From Aurelia coerulea (taxonomy: Eukaryota; Cnidaria; Scyphozoa; Semaeostomeae; Ulmaridae), in assembly GCA_039566865.1 (NCBI GenBank), contig CM076959.1:17530501-17594500 (forward strand): DNA of 64,000 nucleotides, in the 5' to 3' direction. The notes below the pieces were generated by a model, which saw only the letters and a list, made by a program, of their open reading frames with translations, had not been told where the DNA came from and did no database searches. Every line of letters begins with the position of its first letter. Position 1 is the stretch's first letter. This document shows positions 52,506 through 63,125 of this stretch, one piece after another. Both the position numbers and the translations under genes were made by a program.

Positions 52506-52666
52506 ATGAGAAATAGAGAAAGTTAGTTTTATCTATTAGAACTGGCTTTAGTGGATAGGAAAGACAATACTGTCAATAACATAATGTAAAAAATTTGATC
52601 TAAATAGGTATAACTGATTTCGAAATATTTTGGTCCAAAGTGCATAATGAGGGTAATATCAGCATA

Positions 52667-53181
52667 GGCTCCAAATCTTTTGAAAGGCTGGTGTAATATT
52701 CAATGACCTATTTCATTGAACTGAATAACTTCAAATAAACTTTAGCTATTTTTCTATAATTCTACCGTTGGACTTTTCTAAAATCTTCAATATTTTTGGA
52801 ATTATAGTGTTTTTCTTCTTTTTCAAGAATACAAGAAAACATTTCAACAAAACTTAAAACCATCGTAGTTTCTAAGCTGTTTAGCGCAACATGAAATAAT
52901 TTCAAAGAAAACCACAGTTTGTGGATGTCTACAATATGGTATCAAGCAAAAGTCTGTCACACTTCTGGTATATGATTTAGAAATTTGATGACGTCACATC
53001 TTCAAATGAGTTGAAATGTAAGATACGCTGTAATTTCGAAAAATATTCAAAACTTCCATAAAAGTCAAACGGTAGAATAATAGATAAGTATCTCAAGTTT
53101 CATTGAAGCCATTCAATCAGAAGAAATAGGTCAAGAATTTTACACCCACCTTTTTACGCAGAAATAAAATATTTGGAAACC
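52667..53181. mobile_element. T1-family MITE, full length
   Basis: 515 bp from GGCTCCAAATCTTT to ATTTGGAAACC, CATA/TATG flanks. It matches 61682-62170 throughout, including TTTGATGACGTCACATC at about 52983. The right sub-terminus has a small insertion (CGCAGAAATAAAAT). Confidence 0.88.
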
Positions 53182-53585
53182 TATGCTGGAAATATCGCAA
53201 AGTTTACAATTACTTTTAAAAGTGTCAGAAGTGGTTGTTAGAAATTCCAAAACTTTTCTGCAGCATATGATTTTTCTTCTCTCTTTTCAAAAACAGGGCT
53301 CAAAAAATTAGTTCCTTTCTGGTAGCAAGCTAACCGCTTTTGTTTCTTCTTCCCTATATACCACCCCACTCTATGATATTTCTTTCTCTCCTTTCTTTCT
53401 TTCCCTTCCTTTCCTTCCCTATTGTTTCTTTTTCCCTTCTTCCTTCCTGGGAAATTTGAGCATTTCAGCTACAGTCCTAGTAGCACCACTACCACGCTAC
53501 TTCGCTTTTTTGAGCCCTGTTCAAAAATGTCATTCCAGTCCTATTTAATTCCCCTGAGCTGTTTTCTCCTTCTCTCTAACACCTT
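53182..53585. other. Pyrimidine-rich tract, no gene
   Basis: 53340-53450 is rich in TTTCTTTC/CCTTCC words. The 70-aa frame at 53422-53634 runs through it into the next element and has no signature. Confidence 0.5.
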
Positions 53586-54205
53586 AGATAATTCCTTAAT
53601 ACGCAAACTTATTCACTCAAAGTTTCCTCGCTGAAAACTTATTTATTCAAAGGACATAATCATTTAAATGAAAATCTATAATTTCATATAGACATCTTTT
53701 TCTACACTCAAAACAAAACTATAATCTTTTTTAAAGCAACGACTTTTTCTTTTGGAAGAAAATGTCATCAACTTTAAAGTTCGTAATAAAGGTTTTAGTT
53801 TAATCAGAAAAATAGATTATATAACATACGAAAAATTATAATTTACGAAAATTCTTTGAAAAGAGAACTTTTTATCGTCAAAAGATTGTTAATTAGAAAT
53901 TTAATTTTGTCGGATAATAAGATTATACAACAAACAAATTATTGAAATTTTGCTCAAATTTTTCATTCTGTCTGATACCATCTTTCTTGATAAGATTTCA
54001 TTGTTTTAGCCTTTTGTTTTTCTCTCTGACTTGCTTGGTCGTATGTTAAGTCGATTTATAAAAATAGATTTCTGTAAGATTGATTTAAAGATAAGAAATG
54101 TTACTTTAATCATAGAAATTTCTGTTATTAATGGTTTGCTTGTTGGAAAGAAGAAAAACAAGAAAAATTCGCTATTTTTGTTATGTAAGACATTCTGTCA
54201 ATAAT

Positions 54206-54582
54206 GGCTGCGGTCATACTAGACGTTTTTTACCTCGTTGTATACCTTCAAAACAACGGGTTAACTACGCTGTGATATGTGACCGTATTTCGTTTTCACA
54301 TACAACGCTGTTACAGCGCTTTGGTCCCGAGAGCTGATTCCATAAAAAAATTATCAGATGCAAAGCAACGGGCAAAACAAGGTCCTGAGGTATATTTTAG
54401 CGTTGTTTTGGAGAATGAACCAATCACAGCCTTGCGTAGTTGTCACATGATAAATCATATCACTGTATGACCGGGTGTCATTGTAACGTTATGTTGCCGT
54501 ACTTTCTGGCTACAAAAACAAATTGCAAGAAAGTGAAGCAATTTGTATTACAACGGGAAAATACAGTAGTGTGACCGCAGCC
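54206..54582. mobile_element. 377-bp MITE with GGCTGCGGTCATACTA ends
   Basis: GGCTGCGGTCATACTA at 54206 is inverted at 54565-54582 (AGTAGTGTGACCGCAGCC). Flanks AATAAT/AATATA suggest a short AT-rich duplication. Non-coding; the open frames at 54131-54470 are incidental. Confidence 0.78.
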
Positions 54583-54605
54583 AATATAAATCAACTCTTA
54601 TCGTA

Positions 54606-54978
54606 TCTAAATATCGATAGATATCTAAACACCTACCTTGGGAATTTTATTTGTTTGGTTCAGAAGCTGAGCAGTAAGTGTCTTAATTTAACACCCAAAA
54701 CATAAGACAATCGAATCGCCTCCCAATTGGCTTCTATCCCAAACAAATAAAATGCCCGAGGTAGATGTTAAGATATATCCATCTTCTTTCGATCTATGCT
54801 CATGTTTGATCTAAAAACAATATTTGGAATGCACAACGAGTGCGCTAGCTACCTGGGTCTTAGAGATACTTTTGCGGCTTTGTTAGTTTTGAATTACTGG
54901 TTGAGAGAATTTCCTTTGTCTGCAGTCGCTAATCGCATTGAATCGAGGTGTCAATCAAAAGCAACTCATGCTATTGTA
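54606..54978. mobile_element. FB1 fragment (subfamily of 57255-57835)
   Basis: ATTTTATTTGTTTGGTTCAG, AAATAAAATGCCCGAGGTAG, TTCTTTCGATCTATGCTCAT and GCACAACGAGTGCGCTAGCT match 57255-57835. The arm stops at ...GCTATTGTA where the mariner-like MITE begins. Confidence 0.8.
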
Positions 54979-55606
54979 CAGGGTGAGTCAGAAAAAAGAA
55001 TCCCCGTTTGAAAGGTCACGGCTCCCTGGATATCAAGGCGATGATATCGGCAAATGTATAGTTTAATGGTAGAAATGTTCAAATCTACTACAAAATATAC
55101 CTGACTGAAATCAGCCACTCAATTCTGAAATTATGAGGGATTTTCTCCAGAAAGCCTCTTCAAAAAACCTTCAATGCCCAAAATCATGAACAAATTTTCC
55201 CTAACATTTCTGCCTGACAATGGCCTTAACAGCAATGACTTGTGAACGCTTTAGCACGTGCTATCCTCGTGGGAGGATGAACAAGTCCTCCCCCTGGTAT
55301 CGATGATCTATTCAGGGGGATTCCATTCTCCCTAGAGGACAAAATACATCAATTCATGTGAGAGTGTCATCAATTTTAGGAAGGAAAATGTGCTCATTGT
55401 TTTCATTCGTTTTTGCAGTTTTTTATGGGGCTTTCTGCAGAAAATCACCCATATCCACGGGAAGGAATGGCCGATTGAGGCTGCGTAAATTACTGCACCT
55501 AATTCAACATATTGGCAATAACACAAGACAGTTTTCAATATTATTGCTTTGATATTCATGGAGCAGTGGCCTTCCAAGCGGGAATTCTTTTTTCTGACTC
55601 ACCCGG
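54979..55606. mobile_element. 628-bp mariner-like MITE, TA TSD
   Basis: CAGGGTGAGTCAGAAAAAAG at the left and CTTTTTTCTGACTCACCCGG at the right, pairing over about 37 bp with few mismatches. TA flanks at 54977-54978 and 55607-55608. The overlapping open frames at 55332-55577 have no transposase motif. Confidence 0.88.
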
Positions 55607-56181
55607 TATTAACAACAGAACTTTCTATGATCAAAGAAGACCTTGTAACATTTCCTATCTTTAAATCAATCTTATAGAGATCAAATTTTATGAATAGACC
55701 TAGCATACGATCAAGCAAGTCAGAGAGAAAAACAAAAGTTAAAACAATGAAATCTTATCAAGAAAGATGGTATTAGACGGAATAAAAAATTTGTGCAAAA
55801 TTTTAATAAGTTGTTTGTTGTATAATCTTATTATCTGACAAAATTAAATTTCTAATTAACAATCTTTGAAGATAAAAACTTCTCTTTTCAAAGAATTTTC
55901 CTAAATTTTAATTTGTCGTATGTTTCATAATCTATTTTTCTGATAAAACTAAAACCTTTATTACGAACTTTAAAAATGATGACATTTTCTTCCAAAAGAA
56001 AAAGTCGTTGCTTTAAAAAAGATTATAGTTTTGTTTTGAGTGCAGAAAAGATGTCTATATGAAATTGTAGATTTTCATTTAATTAATTGTGTTGTTTGAA
56101 TAAATAAGTTTTAATCGAGAAAAGTTTGAGTGAATTTAATTTACGTATTATGGAATTAACTCGTTGTACGAATCTGAGCTG

Positions 56182-56373
56182 TTAAAGTTAGTTGACGGAG
56201 ATAAATAGCCAACCAAAAAGCCGCATGTGTAAGTCTAAAATTAGCCCATTGTATTTGATTATTTCGACACGTGCGTATAGATATTTTCATTAGGGAAGCA
56301 ATTGCGTGCGAAGGCGTTTCTTTGTCCTAATTATAAATTGTCTCTCTGAGCTCAATCAACTACTTTTTTAAAG
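56182..56373. mobile_element. MITE with TTAAAGTTAGTTGA ends, copy 2
   Basis: TTAAAGTTAGTTGA and its inverse TCAACTACTTTTTTAAA bound a core like that of 5167-5364 (GTCTAAAATTAG, GACACGTGCG, GTTTCTTTGTCCTAA). A diverged second core follows to about 56520 (GACACGTGCATG, GGAACAATAACGTGC). Confidence 0.75.
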
Positions 56374-56924
56374 AGAATTAACGGAGATAAAAGTACCGCG
56401 CGGAACGAGCCTGGGTCTTCTAATTTTAGAACATTGTGTGTTTGATGATTTGGACACGTGCATGGAAATTGTTTAGCCAGAGGAACAATAACGTGCTTAG
56501 GAGTTTTCTTCTAAAAATTCCAGTTTTCAGTGAAAATCAGCCATGACCAAAAGCCACTAGTATCCAGTGGAATGTTTCCTCAACCTGAAAATCAACAACC
56601 TTTCACGTTGAACCAGGAGTTACTCACTTTGAATGCAAATTAACTTCCACAAGCTTCACCGCAGCAATGAAATTTGCAACTGTCGAATGTTGCCTTGACT
56701 AGGCCTCAGCCTCGTTCCTCAGGGCACAGATCGTCCTAATTTCTTATAGGACAGTCCATAAGTCCCCGTTTGAGCAAAAATGAAGTTGTTGTGACCAACA
56801 TGCAGTTCGTTCTGAATCCGAATCTTTAACAGTTCTAGAGGGATTCGATTATGGAACATAATGCATTGTGGTAAAAAATTCGTCACCGCCATTTTTAGCG
56901 CAATCGCTTATTCTTATGCATTTA
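56374..56924. other. No supported gene
   Basis: Apart from the diverged MITE core to about 56520, nothing recognised. Confidence 0.45.
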
Positions 56925-57235
56925 GGGCTTAAATGAAACAATTACCACACAGCTCCTGAATCAAATAAACAAAAATCGGCAAGGCAGATCTTTAGATTTA
57001 CCCTCTTCTTTTCCTTACAAGCATATAACTTCTCTTAAAAGCCACCTTTCGCGTGCATAAGGCGAGAGTTTGCCCTCCTGGTTTAGGGGCAAAAATGTGC
57101 GGCTTTGTTTGTTTCGAATTTATGTTTGAAAGCGTTTGAAAGAACTTCCTTTTTCTGCAGTCGCTTATCACTTTGAATTAAGTTAGAATGGAAAGTAACT
57201 GATGCTATTGTATTACTAAATCTGCCTTTATTCCT
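56925..57235. mobile_element. Solitary FB1 right arm
   Basis: TTTAGGGCTTAAATGAAACA, CGCGTGCATAAGGCGAGAG, ATGTGCGGCTTTGTTTG and TGATGCTATTGTATTACTAA match the FB1 right arm. It lies 20 bp from the complete copy at 57255. Confidence 0.82.
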
Positions 57236-57254
57236 CTACTAAGCTCCATCAACT

Positions 57255-57835
57255 AACAAGGGCAGATTTTGTAATACAATAGAATGAGTTGCTTTTGTTG
57301 AAACCTCAATTCAAAGCGATTAGCGATCACAACCAGTAATTCAAAACAAACAAAGCCGCAAAAATTTCTCGGAAACCCAGGTAGCTAGCACGCTCGTTGT
57401 GCATGCCAGAAATTATTTTTAAGGGCAAATATGAGCATAGATCGAAAGAAGAAGGATATATCTACACATCTGCCGCGGGCATTTTATTTCTTTGGTCCAG
57501 AGGCTGAGCAGTAAATGTTTTGATAACACCCAAAAAAAATAAGAGAATTGAATCGCCTCCTAAACGACTTGTGAACCAAACAAATAAAATGCCCGTGGCA
57601 GATTTGTAGATGCATCCTTCTTCCTTCGATCTATGCTCATGTTTGCCCTTAAAACCAATTTCTGGGATGCACAACGAGCGAGCTAGCTACCCGGGTTTCA
57701 AAGAAACTTTTGCGGCTTTGTTTGTTTTGACTTTATGGTCGAGAGAATTTCCTTTGTCTGCAGCCACTAATCGCTTTGAATTCAGGTGTCAACAAAAGCA
57801 TCTCATCCTATTGTGTTACAAAATCTATTCTTGTT
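57255..57835. mobile_element. FB1 foldback element, complete, second subfamily
   Basis: AACAAGGGCAGATTTTGTAA to CAAAATCTATTCTTGTT, arms about 270 bp. Mid-arm sequence (ACCCAGGTAGCTAGC, GCTCGTTGTGCATGCC, TGAGCATAGATCGAAAGAAG) differs from the 18581 copy and matches 54606-54978 and 62918-63125. CTACTAAGCTCC(A/G)TCAACT lies on both sides (57236-57254 and 57836-57854), longer than a TSD, so a local duplication may be involved. Confidence 0.85.
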
Positions 57836-58178
57836 CTACTAAGCTCCGTCAACTAACTTTAAAGTAGCATCTGGTTATATTCTGGTGACTGCAGTTGACG
57901 GAAATCACCCCCAGACGACACTAAGATTTTTCATGTCCTTCATATCTGGAATTTACATTATGATTAGAAACTTTGTAAGAATATTGCTCTTTGTAGGATC
58001 AGCTCGCTTTGGTTGTACATCTGTCACTGGTATCAGACTTTTGATCGATTCAAATAAAAAGGGAACGCCCGCCCCTTTAAACCATTTAATGGGTCGCTTA
58101 ACAATAAATCAACTTTGGCAGAGGCTCCACCTGGAACAAGCTTAGGGTTCAGATCATTGAAGAGATAAGGCGAACAAG
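57836..58178. other. MITE end and unassigned sequence
   Basis: TCAACTAACTTTAAAG at about 57849 is a terminus of the 5167/56182 MITE family. The 86-aa frame at 57885-58145 has no recognisable motif. Confidence 0.45.
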
Positions 58179-58465
58179 AGGGGGGGGGGTACATAACATG
58201 TTCAGGGTACGGGTATGTGCCGCCCATATGGGTGGGTTTTTGGGCCCAAAATTCTCTAAAAAATGGTCTTTCCTCCGCAAATTTTTCAGAAACATGGGTG
58301 GGGTTCGCTGAAATTCGCAAAAATAGTTTAAAATGGGCAGTTTTCCGCCAAAATTCATCATAAGAGTGGGTACGAAGGCAAGTTTCGGTAATTAGAAGAG
58401 GGTACATTTCTGAAAACAGGGCGGCAGACCCCCGTCCATCCACAAGTCGTGTACCCCTTCCCCCG
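58179..58465 (-). mobile_element. DNA8-family MITE, copy in inverse orientation
   Basis: GGGGGGGGTACATAACATG ... GTGTACCCCTTCCCCCGG. The whole ~287-bp body is the reverse complement of 594-880 (GGGTATGTGCCGCCCATATG, GTGGGGTTCGCTGAAATTCG, GGGCGGCAGACCCCCGTCC). The poly-G end has slipped and no TSD is clear. The 136-aa open frame over it is incidental. Confidence 0.85.
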
Positions 58466-59229
58466 GAGGGGGAAATTCTGAAACCTTTTTGTTCGAACCC
58501 TCAAGGAAAGGGTGTCCTTGTACAGATGAATGCCCCTTATGCTGTCCCTAAGCCGAAAATGTTTAGATGCTCACAGGACAGGGCAAAACATGAATGACAA
58601 TATGTCTCCATTTTTTAGCAACATGCTTGTACCGAGTGTGGTATTTTGAAGGCTGTTTCTTCTAAAACATCGAAAATTACTGCTTTCTCTACCATGAAAT
58701 TATTTGGAAATATCAACGCCCAGCTATAACATATTAACATAAAGCAAAGCAGAAAGGTTGAACCATGGGTTGAACATTTAAGCAGATACTCACCAGAAAC
58801 GAACTCAATTCTTTCCAAAGTTCTATTTCAAACTGACGGCCTAAATCTTGAAAATTGGAAGTCTTGCAGTTCCGAACACCAGCAACGAAAACTCTGCCTT
58901 GCGCTACAACGTATTCCTTTGAGATAACACGACATTGCTCCCCCTTTTAAATTCAAATCACAAGGGAAATTTTGCTACGTCACAACTAACGTAAAAAACA
59001 AAAACAATGTTTCATCTACTTGTGACATGATGTTGTGACTTAAGACCCGTGTCTGAGTATATAATATTTATAGATTCCTATCAAAACGTGATTTGAACAA
59101 TGAAAAGAATTCTCAAGAGCCTTGAAAAAGTAGCGAAATCTTTTGAGGACATGCTTAAAACTTTGAAGAATAATAACAAGAGTTTGATTTCAATTTTGTC
59201 ATGTCTCTGAGGGTTTCGAATAGACTGAT
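58466..59229. other. No supported feature
   Basis: No gene or repeat recognised. Confidence 0.45.
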
Positions 59230-59420
59230 TACGTGTGGTTCGCTCCTTGCTATGCCTGAACTGATATACTGCTTACTGCTATAAGTACGCTGAGAAGCGA
59301 CCACAACAACACCGATTCAATGGGATAAACGTAGTAAGGGTCCTTGTGCAGTGAGGCTAGACTGATTACGAGTCGAGTTTCGCTCCTCCGCCAAACTGAT
59401 ATACCCCGCTACAACCACGA
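59230..59420. repeat. Short tandem duplication (~130 bp)
   Basis: GACTGATTACGTGTGGTTCGCTCC ... ACTGATATACTGC at about 59224 recurs as GACTGATTACGAGTCGAGTT...CGCTCC ... ACTGATATACCCC at about 59351. Diverged. The following 59421-59796 holds no supported feature. Confidence 0.6.
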
Positions 59421-59796
59421 CTCATAAATGAACAGTGAATTTTCCGGCCTATTCGGGGAAGCCCAGGGGAGCCTCTATCTAGAAATCTTGCTGTTATCAT
59501 GGTGTTTCATCTAGACTTTTTACAATTATCGTAGTTTAGCTTCTTGATAAAACGATAATCGCTATAACTTCCAGTTGTGGCAGAGTGCCGTCATCCAATT
59601 CAATGAACGAAGCGGAAACTCGGACTAAGGTGGTTATTCTACGTTCCACATGGCAACGGCAAATTTTGTAAAGCGAAGAAATTAAGATCTGATTTAAGAC
59701 CATGTTTACACTGTACCGTATACAGTTTAGATCGGTGACAACCAAGTCGTTACGGTTCAAGAGCATTTACACTGCTTCAGAACAAAATTTTCCGTA

Positions 59797-60041
59797 CAGG
59801 GTGTCCCAAAAATATTGTGCCCCGTTTGCCTGAAGATTGCGACAAAACGGCAAAAGATTCTCACCAAACTTTTGCACGATCTTGCTCTTCAGATGTTCAA
59901 ATAAAGTTTGCTGCCATCCCCGTAAAAATCCGTTGAAAAATGATGGAGCTATGCCCTTCAGAAGACCAAATTTGCCTGATCACTAAAACCAGCGTCGGCC
60001 ATTTTGTCTTACTGTTTTGCAATGATTTTAGGGACACCCTG
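59797..60041. mobile_element. 245-bp mariner-like MITE, TA TSD
   Basis: CAGGGTGTCCCAAAAATATT at the left and TTTTAGGGACACCCTG at the right, TA on both sides. Its ends match the 36-bp mini-element at 21119. A lone similar end (GGGTGTCCCAGAAAAAT) lies at 60500. Confidence 0.85.
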
Positions 60042-60100
60042 TAGATAGAAGGAAGTTATTCGAACCAAATTCACGTTTCATTCTTGCACTAGTTAAAGTG

Positions 60101-60239
60101 TCTGTTTCATCCAGCATTCCTTGCACGTGCCGTTTGTTGATGTTCCTTTGTTGTCCGCCATTTTCATGGCCCATGAAAATGGCGGACAACAAAGGAACAT
60201 CAACAAACGGCACGTGCAAGGAATGCTGGATGAAACAGA
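60101..60239. repeat. Perfect 139-bp palindrome (69-bp arms, 1-nt centre)
   Basis: 60101-60169 is the exact reverse complement of 60171-60239; the centre is C60170. Each arm reads outward as CCATGAAAATGGCGGACAAC and opens a short frame (MADNKGTSTNGTCKECW...) that stops just beyond the palindrome on either strand. AAAATGGCGG resembles the YY1-type start-site motif. It may be a very recent inverted duplication, a symmetrical promoter/first exon, or an assembly fold-back artefact. Confidence 0.93.
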
Positions 60240-60689
60240 TCCTTTAAAGATTCTTCTTCCTTTGAAACCATGACAATTACAGCCAATAACTGTAATCGAT
60301 GTTTAGAACTGATCTCCTAGGATTTCTACGGATTAGTTTGGATGGATTTCTGCTAAGTTTCCAACACGCACAATTTGCTCAGCTGAAGCGCATATTTGTA
60401 GATAATCTTTTCCAGACAGTGCTGTCCATTCTTATTCGAATGAAATGATTCTTTAAGACTTTTTGGACTTTTTCAGAAGCAAATAACAATCTACTGACGG
60501 GTGTCCCAGAAAAATAGAACAGATTTGACCTGGTGTAGCAATGAGAATTTAGCTTCAATCAATCCACAATAATTTCTAAAATACTCCTCGCAACTTGAAC
60601 ATAAATACCTCACTCGTTGATATTAGTGCATTGAGAGTTGAAATATTAAAATCTTGGAAGTTCAAATTCGCTTCATTTGATCCATATTT
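60240..60689. other. No supported feature except a lone MITE end
   Basis: GGGTGTCCCAGAAAAATAGA at 60500 resembles the 59797 MITE terminus without a partner. Otherwise unremarkable. Confidence 0.45.
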
Positions 60690-61020
60690 AAAGTTGGTAT
60701 TTACAATAGTAACTAAGAACATACTAACTCAAACCAACTATTTACAAAAAAATATACTTTATACAAAAAATTATCGGCATATTTTGCAGGTGCATTTATC
60801 GCCAGCCCAGTCTTTGATCCTCTTTTTAAAAGCAGAAAGTGTTGGCTCATTTTTAACACTATCATCTAGGGTGTTCCAGAGGAAACTCCCTCTAAAGGAC
60901 AGTGATTCTTGCCCATAGCCCTGTGTCTTCTTCAGTGATTCTTGCCCTGGCCTCCAACTCCAAACCAGAGCATCTGGGTTTTGCCCTAAGCTGTTAACGC
61001 GCTTCGTTGTGGAATCTCCT
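60690..61020 (-). mobile_element. LINE relic, C-terminal tail
   Basis: The minus strand encodes YGQESLSFRGSFLWNTLDDS, FKKRIKDWAG and DKCTCKIC, stop at about 60775. The frame continues upstream through a short in-frame duplication (PGQESLKKTQGYGQESLSF) around 60895-60945. The UTR contains GTAAATAGTTGGTTTGAG as in the copy at 41893-42443. The tail microsatellite is lost. The plus-strand frame 60595-60918 is a shadow. Confidence 0.85.
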
Positions 61021-61168
61021 CAATCATAGCAATGTACAGCCTGCGCGCAAACCCAATATTCCGAAGAAGAATCACAAAGGCGGTACCAGGGACCAAAATG
61101 TCCAGTACCCAGTACCGTTAAGGTCAGTACCAGGGGACCATCGGAGCAGGAAAACCGTACCACTTTAA

Positions 61169-61537
61169 AGGGGCTGTACACCCCGTCCTCTCTGCGAGGC
61201 TCTGCGTGTCAAATCATCGAATGTGTTTAGGCTAAACACAACATAGCCAATAGCGATTTTGCACAGAGAATAGTAATCCAAAGTATCTGCGACAATCTCA
61301 GTAATCAAAGCTTTATTGGAGGGTTTTTTTTATTTTTCTAACGCCGAATATTTGAAATTTTTAATGGATACTAAAAGTTCCATCACACATTTCATAAAAA
61401 TAGACAAGAAACAACTGGAATGAAACTTAGGTAGAAGCTGCGATGAAACTGGCCGCCATTAAAAACCCAAGGCTTTAGTCACGTGCGCGGGTTGTCCCGT
61501 ACTTTCCCATTGTTTACAAAAATCTTGTACAGCCCCT
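61169..61537. mobile_element. TTAA (piggyBac-like) MITE
   Basis: AGGGGCTGTACA and its inverse TGTACAGCCCCT bound 369 bp, with TTAA on each side (61165-61168 and 61538-61541). Non-coding. The outer AGGGGCT is shared with 51842-52157, but the interior is different. Confidence 0.85.
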
Positions 61538-61681
61538 TTAAATAGAAAATTACGGAAAATACTGGGGGAAAGTCGGAATGATAAAATTGATGATTTCCGT
61601 GTTCCAAGTCCTCGAAAAATGTCCTCGGTACCACAGTCATTCCTACCAGTACCTAGTACCAAAAGTATGAGTACCAGCATA

Positions 61682-62170
61682 GGTTCCAAATCTTTAAAAA
61701 GGCTGGTGTAAAATTGAGTGACCTATTTCCTTGAACTGAATAGCTTCAAAGAAACTTTAGCTAAATCTCTATAATTCTATCGTTGGAATTTTCTGAAATC
61801 TTCAATATTTTCAGAATCAGAGTGCTTTTCTTCTTTTTCAAGAATTCAAGAAAAATTTTCAAAAAAACTCCAAACCATCGTAATTTCTAAACAGTTTGAC
61901 GTAACATGAAATAATTTCGAAGGAAATCATAGTTCATAAATGGCTACAATATGGTATCAAGCAAAAGTCTGTCACTCATCTGGCTTATGATTTAGAAATT
62001 TGATGACGTCACATCCTAAAAAGAGTTGAAATGTAAGATACGCTGTAATTTCCAAAAATATTCAAAGTTTCTGAAAAGTCCAACGGTAGATTTATAGATA
62101 AGTATCTAAAGTTTCTTTCAAGCTATTCAATCAGAAGAAATAGGTCATTGAATTTTACACCCACCTTTTT
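61682..62170. mobile_element. T1-family MITE, right end truncated
   Basis: GGTTCCAAATCTTTAAAAAG at the left after CATA; TTTTACACCCACCTTTTTAC at the right, where the terminal bases are lost. TTTGATGACGTCACATCC at about 61998 is intact. Closest relative 52667-53181. Confidence 0.85.
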
Positions 62171-62225
62171 ACGCCGGATATCAGTACCAAGTACCGTAGG
62201 GGCCAGTACCCAGTACCATCAATAC

Positions 62226-62917
62226 CCCCTGTCACCATCCTCAAAATTGACTTTCTTATAACCGGATTCTTAGGAAAAAATACGTGCAGTTGATCTCTTC
62301 TGTTGCAATTTGTTAGCAAAGGATTAAAAATTCAACATACCATGAGTCAAATAAAATTCAATCAAGGATTTAACGGTTTTAACTCTGTTATCAATTTCAT
62401 GATATTCAATATAGAAAGATAAAGATTCGGTGTTCTTCGCAAGAATTTACGTCATTCGATATGATCTGATTAGAGATAAAATCGAAACATGCGAATCAAA
62501 AAACACTTTCATATAAACGAAATCTCGACTACACAGGTGCTTGATTCAAAATTTTGTGTAAAATCTTTAGGTCAATGAAAATGAATCGAATTTTAGATTA
62601 ATTATTGATCAAGAGAAATGTGAGTATTTCTAATAATTCTAATTGAAGAAAATGCGACTGTGCTACAGAAAAGTTAGGAAAGTACGAATTTCTGCATTTG
62701 ATTTAGCAAATTGTTTTGGAGAGTTGCAGTCATTTTGAGCGTTTTACAGCACGATGTTCGGTCAAAAACGGTTGATTGATTGATTAATTGATTGATTAAT
62801 TTATTGTTTATTGATTAATTGATTATTTACCAACATTATTGCCCTAATACTAACGGAAGCAGTGGTCTTTGAAATGGGGACTGATTTTTTACCCATTCGA
62901 TAGTTTGGTTGACATCA
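62226..62917. other. ATTG microsatellite, otherwise nothing
   Basis: 62770-62826 is an imperfect (ATTG/ATTA)n run. No other feature was recognised. Confidence 0.55.
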
Positions 62918-63125
62918 TTTCAAAGCGATTAGCGATTGCAGACAAAGGAATTCTCCCAACTAATAATTCAAAATAAACAAAGCCGCAAAAGTTTCTCCGA
63001 AACCCAGGTAGCTAACTCGCTCGTTGTGCATTCCAAATATTGTTTTTAAGAGCAAACTTGGGCATAGATCGAAAGAAGAAGGATATATCTACACATCTGC
63101 CGCTGGCAATTAATTTTTTTGCTTC
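62918..63125. mobile_element. Solitary FB1 left arm, second subfamily
   Basis: TCAAAGCGATTAGCGATTGC, GCCGCAAAAGTTTCTCCGAA, CCAGGTAGCTAACTCGCTCG and GAAGAAGGATATATCTACAC match 57255-57835. Both outer ends are truncated. Confidence 0.82.

Larger units (their letters stand above)
53586..56165. mobile_element. 2.6-kb inverted-repeat element with ~550-bp arms and nested inserts
   Basis: 53586-54133 is the inverse of about 55607-56165: shared blocks include AAACTTATTTATTCAAA, TCATATAGACATCTTTT, AAAAAGTCGTTGCTTTAAAA (inverse), AATTAGAAATTTAATTTTGT and ATAAGATTTCATTGTTTT. Arms differ at roughly one base in ten. The centre is not original DNA only: it holds a MITE (54206-54582), an FB1 piece (54606-54978) and a mariner-like MITE (54979-55606). 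No transposase is visible. Confidence 0.85.
61080..62225. repeat. GTACC-rich unit split by two MITEs
   Basis: The pieces 61080-61165, 61538-61680 and 62171-62225 are dense in AGTACC(C/A)AGTACC words, otherwise absent from the window. They are separated by the TTAA element (61169-61537) and a T1 copy (61682-62170). Before these insertions they formed one stretch of roughly 285 bp. Confidence 0.75.

Noticed and set aside
58033..58443. 136-aa minus-strand ORF
   Set aside because: Spans a DNA8 MITE copy; the reading frame is not kept in the other copy.
60171..60239. Conserved first exon starting ATGGCGGACAAC
   Set aside because: Both arms stop shortly after the palindrome with no donor site; kept only as a possibility under the palindrome finding.
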